Part shown: positions 23,208 through 31,181 of the stretch, in pieces
Layout of the letters: every line of letters starts with the position of its first letter
How positions within the stretch are numbered: the first letter of the stretch is position 1
The notes under the pieces: generated by a model
The model's input: the letters and a program-made list of their open reading frames with translations, nothing else
Database searches by the model: none
Told to the model about the DNA's origin: nothing
Program-made: the position numbers and the translations under genes
Source of the DNA: a virus
Direction: 5' to 3' (one strand)
DNA length: 64,000 bases
Virus record (IMG/VR): IMGVR_UViG_3300021093_000067
Span: 1-64,000 of that record

Positions 23208-23958
23208 TTTCAATATCTTCAAACGATTTTATGGAAAACTTTAAAAAAGGTTTTGGATTTTGCAAATCAACATAAGAATATTCTTTTGTTTCAACATCAT
23301 AAATTCCATAACCATGTCTTTTAATACTTTCACCTATGTTTTGTTGAATTGGACTTCCAATCATATAACCTTTACCGGTTTTAAACTTAAACTCTTGTCG
23401 TTTGTGAATATCTCCACACAAAACAGTTTCAAGACCATCAAACTTTTCAACATCGTATGCCTCTTCACCAAAGTCAAACCCAAGGTCAGTTTTCATTCCT
23501 TGTATTGGTCCATGAAATAATCCAATTCTAGTCCCCTTCGACTCTGTGATGTCAGGTGGAATATTTCCTTGGTACTGCGAATACACACACCAACTAATAT
23601 TTTCATCTTCGTAGACACCTCTATCTTTGTAGTAAACAATATTTTTACTATTTAGTGAATTGATAATTGGCGTAAGAGCATCTAATCTTTCCGTATTATT
23701 TACCAAGAAGTCGTGGTTACCAGGGATAATAATTGTTTTTGCAATAAACGAACATTCAGTCAAAATCCAACTAACCATTTCAATAAGTTCAGGTGTCATT
23801 TGATTTTTAGAATGAACAAGGTCACCAGTGAAAATAATTCTATCGGGCTCCAACTCTCTCCATTGGTTGATTGCGTCTTCCAAAATTGACCTATAAAGGT
23901 CGTGGTCTTTGAAAAGACGAATATGTAAATCAGAAAAGTGAATTAGTTTTTTAATCAT
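23179..23958 (-). CDS. 47: Recombination endonuclease subunit gp47 (Mre11/SbcD-like)
   Basis: 259 residues from the ATG at 23958 (MIKKLIHFSDLHI); an upstream TTG would add four residues. The calcineurin-like metallophosphoesterase motifs appear in order: SDLHI, GDLVHS, GNHD, LFHGPI and GDIHKRQ, supplying the two-metal active site. It pairs with gp46. It is shorter than T4 gp47 (about 340 aa), lacking most of the C-terminal capping region. Confidence 0.93.
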   Translation of the reverse strand: MIKKLIHFSDLHIRLFKDHDLYRSILEDAINQWRELEPDRIIFTGDLVHSKNQMTPELIEMVSWILTECSFIAKTIIIPGNHDFLVNNTERLDALTPIINSLNSKNIVYYKDRGVYEDENISWCVYSQYQGNIPPDITESKGTRIGLFHGPIQGMKTDLGFDFGEEAYDVEKFDGLETVLCGDIHKRQEFKFKTGKGYMIGSPIQQNIGESIKRHGYGIYDVETKEYSYVDLQNPKPFLKFSIKSFEDIENGTEKLQNL

Positions 23959-23959
23959 A

Positions 23960-24181
23960 TTATTTTTCAATTCTCATATTTGTATTTGCGATTGGTGCTC
24001 TGAACACAGGAATTGACGTGTATGAGTCCTCGTCAACTTTTTTCATGACTTCGTAAAAACCAAGTTCACTACACTTAACGGTTGATATATTTTCAAAAGT
24101 TAATAATACATTTGATTTTCCTATTGAACCTTCTAACAAGGTTACATCTTTTGTTGTTGTGTTAAAAATTAATGTTTGCAT
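23960..24181 (-). CDS. Hypothetical protein, 73 aa
   Basis: A beta-rich small protein (MQTLIFNTTTKDVTLLEG, NVLLTFENISTVKC). It sits immediately upstream of gp47 with no room for its own promoter. It is not recognised. Confidence 0.65.
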   Translation of the reverse strand: MQTLIFNTTTKDVTLLEGSIGKSNVLLTFENISTVKCSELGFYEVMKKVDEDSYTSIPVFRAPIANTNMRIEK

Positions 24182-24182
24182 T

Positions 24183-24425
24183 TTAATCGTTTAATTGTGT
24201 TTTATTTCCACAATATACTTCGAATGGTGGTTTATATGGGTCATCATTTTTTGGAAAAGGGTTAATTGGTATTGGTACTCGGTATGGTTCTGCAATGTTA
24301 ATCTTTGGTTCATCCTTAACTTGCCCCATTTTTTCAACAATTGGTGTGATGTCAATATGTTTATTTTCAAGTTTACCATATAGGTAACCTTCCAACCAAA
24401 TATAAAATTCTTTATAACTTAACAT
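24183..24425 (-). CDS. Hypothetical protein, 80 aa
   Basis: It starts MLSYKEFYIWLEGYL, followed by a Pro-rich C-terminal part (IPINPFPKNDDPYKPP). Conserved-looking aromatic N-terminus; possibly an adaptor. It overlaps the tiny upstream gene by 7 nt. Confidence 0.6.
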   Translation of the reverse strand: MLSYKEFYIWLEGYLYGKLENKHIDITPIVEKMGQVKDEPKINIAEPYRVPIPINPFPKNDDPYKPPFEVYCGNKTQLND

Positions 24426-24565
24426 AATTCTCTACAATAAAGGTTTACTAATACAATTCTTGCGAACTTAAATTCTTTAGCTCTGTTTAATTTTAATCCA
24501 TAAGCTAAGGCCACGGTTTTTAGGTGTGGATATGCTTGTGATACTGTCATTTTACCTATTTCCAT
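24419..24565 (-). CDS. Hypothetical protein, 48 aa
   Basis: Begins MEIGKMTVSQAYPHLKTVAL and ends with a helix containing two Cys. The start overlaps the zinc-ribbon gene stop (TAATG) and the end overlaps the next start, so it is embedded in a chain of coupled small genes. Confidence 0.6.
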   Translation of the reverse strand: MEIGKMTVSQAYPHLKTVALAYGLKLNRAKEFKFARIVLVNLYCRELC

Positions 24566-24783
24566 TATTTATCAAATAATTGTAAGTCTTTGTTTACATG
24601 TCCACAATCATTACACATGTATGTTGGAAAAGGGACAATGGTGTCTTCGTGACTTCCTGTTAATAATTTCGAAACTTTTTTTAATAAAGTAATTTCTTTA
24701 AAGTATGTTGATTTGCACTTTTCACACTTAACGGTTTCTTGTTGTCGTAAGTCTATTTTTGGGCTGATGATTTCTTTACTCAT
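24565..24783 (-). CDS. Zinc-ribbon protein, 72 aa
   Basis: Two CxxC knuckles, CEKC (about 20-23) and CNDC (about 58-61), flanking a Lys-rich helix: a zinc ribbon as in small nucleic-acid-binding or polymerase-associated proteins. It is translationally coupled to its neighbours in the replication/recombination operon. Its target is unknown. Confidence 0.7.
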   Translation of the reverse strand: MSKEIISPKIDLRQQETVKCEKCKSTYFKEITLLKKVSKLLTGSHEDTIVPFPTYMCNDCGHVNKDLQLFDK

Positions 24784-24872
24784 TTGATTATATAATTAAC
24801 GTTTAATTTTAACTTCATTAAATTGTCCCAACTAGTGTTGGTATACCATAATAGTGTAATATTTTTTTCCAT
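24780..24872 (-). CDS. Tiny protein, 30 aa
   Basis: MEKNITLLWYTNTSWDNLMK... with ATGA overlap into the zinc-ribbon gene. It fills the gap to the nuclease gene with no better explanation. It may be a leader peptide rather than a functional protein. Confidence 0.4.
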   Translation of the reverse strand: MEKNITLLWYTNTSWDNLMKLKLNVNYIIK

Positions 24873-24885
24873 ATTAAAATATAAC

Positions 24886-25755
24886 TTATTGATTTGTTTT
24901 TGTCAAATACTTTGTCATATCCATTTTTAAAATTGTATCAACAATTTCTTTTGGTATTCTATATTCTTTGAATTCGGTATCTTCTGATAAGTGAACAATA
25001 ACCCCACCTAACAACGGGATATTTTCATATTTTGTTCCTTCCAACATTTTTAAAAGTAGTTTACCGTAAAATGGTAGTTGGGTGTTGTAGTGACCAAGAG
25101 CATTATTTGGTAGATTTTGAAATGGTTCTTTCATGGGTTTTGTATAATCATTAACCTCCATGTTTTTTTTCTTATTTGTTTTCCAATCAGTAATAACAAA
25201 TCCAAAACCTGTTTTTTGTTTGTTGAGCATTATCCAAACCTTATCGGGTTGACCGGTGTATCCAAGTTCTGGATGACCTAATACTATCTCTGTATCAAGT
25301 AAAACCGCCCCTCTTTCCTCCATTAATTGTAAAAACTTTTTACCACCCTTAATCATTTTATCACTTTTTGTGATTAATTTTAAATCACAATCAAAAACTG
25401 GTTGTCTTACTTCTTTATCAATTTTGAATTTATTGATTGTTTCTAATTCCAACTCATAGTGGACCCTACTACCCATGTTTGTAGATATAATACCACTTTG
25501 TTTCCACTCTTCTAATAGTGTATGCATTACATATGGGCTCCCTTTAGCCATTTGTCTTGCAACATCTTCAGTTGGAAACTCATCATAAAACAATTTCATG
25601 ACTTTAGATACAGATGGAAAATCATCTCTTACTTCACCATTAGTATCTACCATGGTGTACTTGTGTTTGTCTTCTTCGAAAGTTAATTGAAACTCACTTT
25701 GTTTTTGTGTTATTATTTCTCTTATTTCTTTTGCAACTTCTTTTAAATCAATCAT
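24886..25755 (-). CDS. PD-(D/E)XK superfamily nuclease (RecB/Cas4-like)
   Basis: 289 residues. Motifs in order: GSRVHYELE (motif I His/Glu), a Glu in LLDTEIVLGH, GQPDKVWI (PD motif), ITDWKTNKK (D-x-K) and HYNTQLPFYGKLL (Q-x-x-x-Y). These define the RecB-type PD-(D/E)XK nuclease fold. It is likely an exonuclease acting on recombination or replication intermediates. It is coupled to the primase gene (ATGA overlap) and close to gp46/gp47. Confidence 0.85.
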   Translation of the reverse strand: MIDLKEVAKEIREIITQKQSEFQLTFEEDKHKYTMVDTNGEVRDDFPSVSKVMKLFYDEFPTEDVARQMAKGSPYVMHTLLEEWKQSGIISTNMGSRVHYELELETINKFKIDKEVRQPVFDCDLKLITKSDKMIKGGKKFLQLMEERGAVLLDTEIVLGHPELGYTGQPDKVWIMLNKQKTGFGFVITDWKTNKKKNMEVNDYTKPMKEPFQNLPNNALGHYNTQLPFYGKLLLKMLEGTKYENIPLLGGVIVHLSEDTEFKEYRIPKEIVDTILKMDMTKYLTKTNQ

Positions 25756-26669
25756 TTGAATTCTACGTAATATTTTTCTATGTCTCCTTTTAAATCACAG
25801 ACATCTTTATCTTTTGGTAGTTTTACTAACTTCACTCTATTGTAAAGTACACCGCCGTTTAGTTTATCATATAAGTTTTTTGCATCGGTGTATGCATCAC
25901 CATCCAAACAAACTATTATATTTTTTTTTGCTTTTGTGTATAATTTTTCCCAAAGGTTGTCATTTAGAAACTTTCCTAATAAACAAATGGAGTTATCTAA
26001 AAAGAAACTATCAAATACACCTTCAACTAAATAAATGTCTTTTTTCCAATCAATTAAACTTTCATTAAAAATTAAAAAGTCTTTTGATGCTTCAGGGTTT
26101 TTGTATTTTAATTTACTTCTTAGGTTCCAAGACCTTGAAACAAAGAAATTGAGTTCTCCTTTTTTATCAAACGAAGGAACTACTATTCTTCCAGCATATT
26201 CACCTTCCAAACAAAAACCAATTTGATATTTTTCGATTATATAATCGGAAATTCCCCGTTTATGTAGGTAATTTATGGCTTCTTTTCTTGGAATATGAAG
26301 TGGGTGGACCTCATCAAACTTTTTGTACTCTTTTGGTAATTCAAGTTTTTTATAGACTTTTTCTTTTTTTTCAAATTCATCAGGTCTAATTAACTTATAG
26401 ATTTTCTTGTCTTTTTTTGAACCAAACTTATCAATAAGTTTTCCTAAATGTCCGTGAGTTCCGTGAGTTTCACCGCAAGACCAACATTTGAATATGTGTT
26501 GTTGGTAATTTATTTCAAGGTTACCTTTACCATCGCCTTTATCTAATCCTTTTATCTCGTGCGAACATACAGGACAATCAACAGAGATTTGTCCTCTGAT
26601 TTCATTTATCATCTTTGGTTCTCCAAAAATGTTTGTTATAAGGTCTATGATTAGTTCTTCTGCTTCCAC
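25752..26669 (-). CDS. DNA primase, DnaG-type
   Basis: 305 residues. An N-terminal zinc-binding domain (CPVC at about 33-36, CWSCG at about 62-66) is followed by a helical linker and a Toprim catalytic core with YLVEGVFDSFFL (catalytic Glu) and VCLDGDAYTDA (metal-binding D-x-D). It would synthesise RNA primers for the lagging strand together with the gp41-type helicase at 57909. It is short for DnaG, with no separate helicase-binding domain. The start is GTG (26669), and its codon lies in a possible hairpin stem. Confidence 0.9.
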   Translation of the reverse strand: MEAEELIIDLITNIFGEPKMINEIRGQISVDCPVCSHEIKGLDKGDGKGNLEINYQQHIFKCWSCGETHGTHGHLGKLIDKFGSKKDKKIYKLIRPDEFEKKEKVYKKLELPKEYKKFDEVHPLHIPRKEAINYLHKRGISDYIIEKYQIGFCLEGEYAGRIVVPSFDKKGELNFFVSRSWNLRSKLKYKNPEASKDFLIFNESLIDWKKDIYLVEGVFDSFFLDNSICLLGKFLNDNLWEKLYTKAKKNIIVCLDGDAYTDAKNLYDKLNGGVLYNRVKLVKLPKDKDVCDLKGDIEKYYVEFK

Positions 26670-26694
26670 CCTTAAAAGATAGGTGTATAGGGTG
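26667..26694 (-). promoter_or_regulatory. Hairpin enclosing the primase GTG start codon
   Basis: Minus strand CACCCT (26694-26689), 16-nt loop, AGGGTG (26672-26667); the last three bases of the stem are the start codon. It could limit primase translation. Confidence 0.4.
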
Positions 26695-26701
26695 GGTTTG
26701 T

Positions 26702-26709
26702 CAAATGTA
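26702..26709 (-). promoter_or_regulatory. Candidate -7 box TACATTTG upstream of primase
   Basis: It matches the Bacteroidetes TAnnTTTG -7 box 32 nt before the GTG. No clear TTTG was found at the expected -33 distance, so support is partial. Confidence 0.35.
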
Positions 26710-26746
26710 ATATTATCGGCTAATAAAACGATAAATAAAATTTAGT

Positions 26747-27352
26747 TTACCAAATTTTTTGTTCTTTCATATAACCAAGAACACAAGTATAAGAATCGGC
26801 CATATCATAACACTCTTTTTTTAAAGTATTATTTCTTGTAAGTTGCCATGTAATTTGTGGTTCTTTATCTGAAACTTTTTTCCAAATAATTTCTTTTTTA
26901 TCGACATCTTTTGGTAATCCACCAAATAATACAAACTTGTCTTTGTCGTTTTTTTGAACCAAATCAGACCAAGCGTATTTTCTTGAGTTATATGTTGAAA
27001 TATAATTTGGGACAATTCCTAATACATCGTATATGGATTTTGTAATCATTGAATTATATCTAAGTAGTGTTCCTACCGTCCATACGTTATTTGAATTTAA
27101 TAATGGTTCTTCAATAACAACTTTAGTTATTCCAAGGTTTCTGTAATTTTGAAGTTTTTCTTCGAAAGAAACAACTTTCAACAATAATTCTTGAATTTTA
27201 TCTTCAGGTTTAGGTTTTATTATTGGTGAAAAATGTGTTAATTCTAATAATTCTTTTGATTGAATGTCAAATAAAGACCACCCGATTGTTTTTGTTGATA
27301 TGTCTAAGCCAAGAACTTTTGGTGAGTTCTTTAAATCTGATTTTGTTCCCAT
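26747..27352 (-). CDS. RuvC-like Holliday junction resolvase
   Basis: 201 residues with an RNase H-like fold: LGLDISTKTIGW (first catalytic Asp), VVIEEPL (Glu), and a C-terminal DMADSYTCVLGYM (Asp pair) as in RuvC proteins. It would resolve four-way junctions before packaging, the job of T4 endonuclease VII. It stands alone between primase and the structural block. Confidence 0.85.
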   Translation of the reverse strand: MGTKSDLKNSPKVLGLDISTKTIGWSLFDIQSKELLELTHFSPIIKPKPEDKIQELLLKVVSFEEKLQNYRNLGITKVVIEEPLLNSNNVWTVGTLLRYNSMITKSIYDVLGIVPNYISTYNSRKYAWSDLVQKNDKDKFVLFGGLPKDVDKKEIIWKKVSDKEPQITWQLTRNNTLKKECYDMADSYTCVLGYMKEQKIW

Positions 27353-27358
27353 ATAAAA

Positions 27359-29572
27359 TTAAAAATCGTACTTAATAGGATACTGCTGGACACCTTGTCT
27401 TTTTTCAGGTGATTGTATCTTAGAAATAACCATAAGTTCTTTGTTTGCATTGTAAAGTGCAACTTCAGTAACGTAAGGTGGTGTTGTTCCGTCCCAAGTT
27501 GGGTTTGAAGAATCGAAGAATTGTGTTTGACCTAAATTACATAAGAAGTTCATAACATATATTGTTGCTTGAATATCTGTTTCAATTGTCCCAAAAAAGA
27601 AGAATTCACCACCAAAGTTTAAGGTTATTCCTGTTTGATTTAATACGGGTAACGTTATATAATCATTAAGGTCATATATTGGTGCAGTGTCATACATGTT
27701 TTTGGTTAACTGCAAGGTTGTTCCAGTTAAACCTGTTACCGTTAAATAACCACCAACGGTTGTTGCTGATAATTGTGATGTTACATCAATTTCTCTCCAT
27801 TGGGTCACATCGGGTCTTGTTGTTGCAGTTGTGACTTTTTGAGCCAATAACTTAATTTCATTTGCAGTAAATCCTGAAGGTAATCCAACTGAAGGAACTT
27901 GTAAAAATGGAAACTCATTCCCGAATCTAACAAGAATATCAGAAGCTCCCGGTAATAAACTTTGGTCGTTCCCTGTGATTGTTTGGTAGTAATTACAGTG
28001 AAGTGAATTTGTAAATGCTGAGTTATTAAATCTATATGTTAAAAATAATGTTTCAGTATTTCCTGTTAATAATCCCTGAACCCCACCTAAAACACCACTA
28101 AAGGTATTAGGAGTTACTAACCCCAATTTAGGTGCCGGTAAAGTCCAACTTCTATTTGACTTGTAATTAAGTGCTGCCACTATTTCATCATCATCAAAAA
28201 CTATAATTTTCAAATCAGTGAAAACTTTACCAATTCTATTAGGTATTCCATTTGTATTTGGGTGAGTGTCCCAAAGATGGTAGTATCTTAAACCAGGGGC
28301 ATTAAAGTTTATACTTTTTTTAGACTCAATGTAATGAGGTGTAAATAAATTTAAACTAGTAAAACCTGATGGGTCTGTGTAAAATACTTCACCTGTTGTA
28401 CCACTTGGGTTTTTGTGCCACATTAACCACGGAATGGAAAGTTTAAAGTTTCTTGCTTGACCTGTATTCCCCGGATTATTTGCGTCAAAATCTTGCATTG
28501 CAAACTTTTCACCATAGTAGTTATCAATCGCTTGGTTTGTATAATGTACAATCGCAATGGCCTTTTGTTCAGATGGTTTTAGAGTTATTTTTTCAGAAAA
28601 TGAATTATAAAAATATACCGAATCTGTATCTGTTTGACCACTATCGGAATAGTAACCCAAATATTCTTTAGAACCTGTATATCCTGTAGATGCAAATTGG
28701 TTAAAATCTTGATTCACAGTGTTGAATATTCCTGCAGGTGATTCTGTCCAAGGAATGTTCATATTCCAAACTTTAACATCATTTTGTGAAACATCACAAT
28801 TTGTTTCAAAATTGAAGACATTTGGATGCCAATAAGGTTCAGGAGTAAAAGAGTCATAAATTACTGTCATACCTGATGGATAGAAGATAACTCTCGAGTC
28901 ACCAGTATATCCCATCCCACTAAAGTTAGGTAATTGTCTATCCACTTGAATATTTACAGTGGTCGCTGTAGATGTATCACCTGTTACACCAACTACAACA
29001 TAACTAAAAATTGGCGCAGCTCCTGTAAATGGTTGTATGTTATCTGTTCCAAATAAAAATAAAAACATTCCATTTGTAACTGTGCCTGAAACTGTTGGGT
29101 CAATACTTGAATATGTTAATGTTAATACATCTCCCGAAGTTACCGCCGAATTAGAAACAAGAAAATTAGGATTAATCGTATATGCTGAAGATGTATAGGC
29201 ACTAAAAACAACAGGAGAGCCTGTTGAACCTGTTAAGAATCCACGAGGAGCAGCACTATTAAATACATTATCTATGTAAGACGCATCAAATGGAACTCCC
29301 AAGGTGCTACCTGATGTTGAGTCCACAAACAATGGATATTTAACTTGCATTCTATTTTTTTCAGGAATCGGAGCTAAGTTTTGTGCGTTGTATTGGGGCA
29401 TCAAAACATTAAGTTGGACATAATCCGTATTACTTGTACAATTATAACAAACTTCACTATCACCTAATTCAAAATAAGAAATGTCAAATTTACCTTGCGA
29501 TATTTTTTTTCTGGCCGCGTCAGTGATTATGGTGTTAATTAACGCTGAGGTATTTTTGATTATATATGACAT
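27359..29572 (-). CDS. Virion structural protein (tail/baseplate), 737 aa
   Basis: The N-terminus (INTIITDAARKKISQGKFDI, then FELGDSEV) resembles the start of phage tail and fibre proteins with the ...T..GR..iaqG.f...fa.GDdEv pattern. The rest is a long Ser/Thr/Gly/Asn-rich beta protein. It ends VTEVALYNANKELMVISKIQ. It is the last gene of the structural block on this strand. Its exact position in the virion is unknown. Confidence 0.75.
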   Translation of the reverse strand: MSYIIKNTSALINTIITDAARKKISQGKFDISYFELGDSEVCYNCTSNTDYVQLNVLMPQYNAQNLAPIPEKNRMQVKYPLFVDSTSGSTLGVPFDASYIDNVFNSAAPRGFLTGSTGSPVVFSAYTSSAYTINPNFLVSNSAVTSGDVLTLTYSSIDPTVSGTVTNGMFLFLFGTDNIQPFTGAAPIFSYVVVGVTGDTSTATTVNIQVDRQLPNFSGMGYTGDSRVIFYPSGMTVIYDSFTPEPYWHPNVFNFETNCDVSQNDVKVWNMNIPWTESPAGIFNTVNQDFNQFASTGYTGSKEYLGYYSDSGQTDTDSVYFYNSFSEKITLKPSEQKAIAIVHYTNQAIDNYYGEKFAMQDFDANNPGNTGQARNFKLSIPWLMWHKNPSGTTGEVFYTDPSGFTSLNLFTPHYIESKKSINFNAPGLRYYHLWDTHPNTNGIPNRIGKVFTDLKIIVFDDDEIVAALNYKSNRSWTLPAPKLGLVTPNTFSGVLGGVQGLLTGNTETLFLTYRFNNSAFTNSLHCNYYQTITGNDQSLLPGASDILVRFGNEFPFLQVPSVGLPSGFTANEIKLLAQKVTTATTRPDVTQWREIDVTSQLSATTVGGYLTVTGLTGTTLQLTKNMYDTAPIYDLNDYITLPVLNQTGITLNFGGEFFFFGTIETDIQATIYVMNFLCNLGQTQFFDSSNPTWDGTTPPYVTEVALYNANKELMVISKIQSPEKRQGVQQYPIKYDF

Positions 29573-29577
29573 ATTTT

Positions 29578-29586
29578 ATAAATATA
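29578..29586 (-). promoter_or_regulatory. TATATTTAT motif, 5 nt upstream of the ATG at 29572
   Basis: In the 33-nt gap between two large structural genes; the sequence here reads TATTTATA, the exact complement of T4's TATAAATA. Confidence 0.4.
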
Positions 29587-29605
29587 TTTTTTTTATAAAT
29601 TTATT

Positions 29606-31180
29606 TTAAGACAAACCTATTTTTTGTAAAGGCATTGTTTTAGGCGAACCATTTACACTTATACCACTACATGTTGATGGAGTTATAGTAACATTTGTAA
29701 TTGAAACGGAATCCAATATATATCCTTCTAATTCACATCCTCTAAACTCCATTGTTGGTGTATCAATAAATTGTGTGATAACTCCATTAATAATACCTCC
29801 CGATGAAATGGTCGCAGTATAAGTATTTGTGTAAGAACTGTAATAAATAAATGAAGTTAAACAAGATGGTCTACTTAATCCTGTTGATATAACAGTTGAG
29901 TTAACAGGAGAGCTTAATGTTGCACTTCCTGTAGTTGTTGCTGTTATTGAGTTTGTAATTATTGGTAAGTTTGTTATGAATGTTTTCCCCGTGAAACCAA
30001 CCGCTGTATTAATTGTGAAATTTACTGTTCGACCTGCTGGAAGTGTTGGCGTTACATTTATTTGATAATACCAAGTTTTCGTTACCGTTGTACCAACATT
30101 TATTTGATTTGCCAAAGGCGTCAAACTTAAATTCAAAACGTAATTAGTGAATGCGTTTTGAGGCGTCAACGTAACCGATTGTGCTGTTACCGTATTGTTA
30201 GTATCTTTAATGTAAACTGTATAATTTCCAGCCCCCAAACCTAAAAATACATTTGATACTTGATAATTTACCCCATTTATTGAGTAAGTGTATGAAGGAA
30301 CTCCACCATAACCTGTAACGTTTATCACACCATTACTTGTATTTGAACAAGTCGGTTGTGTTGTTGTTACTGATAATGTAAGTGGTGGTGTTGTACAAAC
30401 TCCTGTGCTAACAAATATCGTTGCAGGTAGTGTTCCAAGTAGTGACCAATTACCTGTTGGTGGTGTTGTGGGTTGAAGTAATGCAGGAACTCCTGAATTA
30501 GTCCATCCACTAATTTCCCATCTTGTGTTTCCTGTATTATAATACATTGTTGTAGTTGAACTTGTCCAAGATGGATAACCATTAATTGTAGACCCACTCG
30601 AGTAGGTAGTTAAATAAGTTGTATTCGGTGATGGTGTATATTCAAAACAAAGATTTTGTGGATAAACCGGAGGTGGTACTGGTGGTGGTAAACAATCTGA
30701 ACAAGTATCAAATGGCCCTGTTGACACGACTGCAAAATTATTTACATATGATTGTCCTGTATAAAGTGTTTGACCACTATGTGTCCAACAACCTATTTGT
30801 GTTGTTAAACTATAAACTTTACCATCAACAAAAGTAGATGGTAAATCTGCAACATAATAAACAAAGTTTCCTGAATTTTGGCAATCTTCAAATTGTTCTA
30901 AGTAAAAACTATCATAGTCAACACTACAAGTTGTCCTTCCTGTAAAATCACCATAATAATCTATAACGGTTGCGGTATAATCGCCAGGTAGTAAGTTTGT
31001 TATTAAAGACCCTTGGGCCCCATTGCTCCAAGAAATATTATATGGTGGTGTTCCTCCTGTAACATAAAGAGTTATAAGACCATTTGTGGAATCGGGTGTT
31101 GATGCATTAATGCTGTCACAATCTAACCCCAAAGGTAGGAGTGTTATTATATTACAACTATTTCCACTTAATAATCCCAT
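29606..31180 (-). CDS. Virion adhesin-like protein with SprB-type repeats, 524 aa
   Basis: SprB-type repeats of the form GTPPYNISWSNG...ITNLLPGDYTATV appear near the N-terminus, with a second GGVPSYTYSINGV...GLGAGNYTVYI about residue 285-320; these are Ig-like units of Bacteroidetes gliding adhesins. Between them is a Cys- and Pro-rich region (DCLPPPVPPPVYPQNLC). It probably forms part of a host-recognition fibre. It shares domain type with the proteins at 32785 and 36941-39685. Confidence 0.75.
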   Translation of the reverse strand: MGLLSGNSCNIITLLPLGLDCDSINASTPDSTNGLITLYVTGGTPPYNISWSNGAQGSLITNLLPGDYTATVIDYYGDFTGRTTCSVDYDSFYLEQFEDCQNSGNFVYYVADLPSTFVDGKVYSLTTQIGCWTHSGQTLYTGQSYVNNFAVVSTGPFDTCSDCLPPPVPPPVYPQNLCFEYTPSPNTTYLTTYSSGSTINGYPSWTSSTTTMYYNTGNTRWEISGWTNSGVPALLQPTTPPTGNWSLLGTLPATIFVSTGVCTTPPLTLSVTTTQPTCSNTSNGVINVTGYGGVPSYTYSINGVNYQVSNVFLGLGAGNYTVYIKDTNNTVTAQSVTLTPQNAFTNYVLNLSLTPLANQINVGTTVTKTWYYQINVTPTLPAGRTVNFTINTAVGFTGKTFITNLPIITNSITATTTGSATLSSPVNSTVISTGLSRPSCLTSFIYYSSYTNTYTATISSGGIINGVITQFIDTPTMEFRGCELEGYILDSVSITNVTITPSTCSGISVNGSPKTMPLQKIGLS

Positions 31181-31181
31181 A

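Noticed and set aside
22747-23244. 165-aa plus-strand Ser/Thr-rich frame
   Set aside because: Antisense of the Val-Glu-Lys coiled-coil gene, whose codon bias yields a long open antisense frame.
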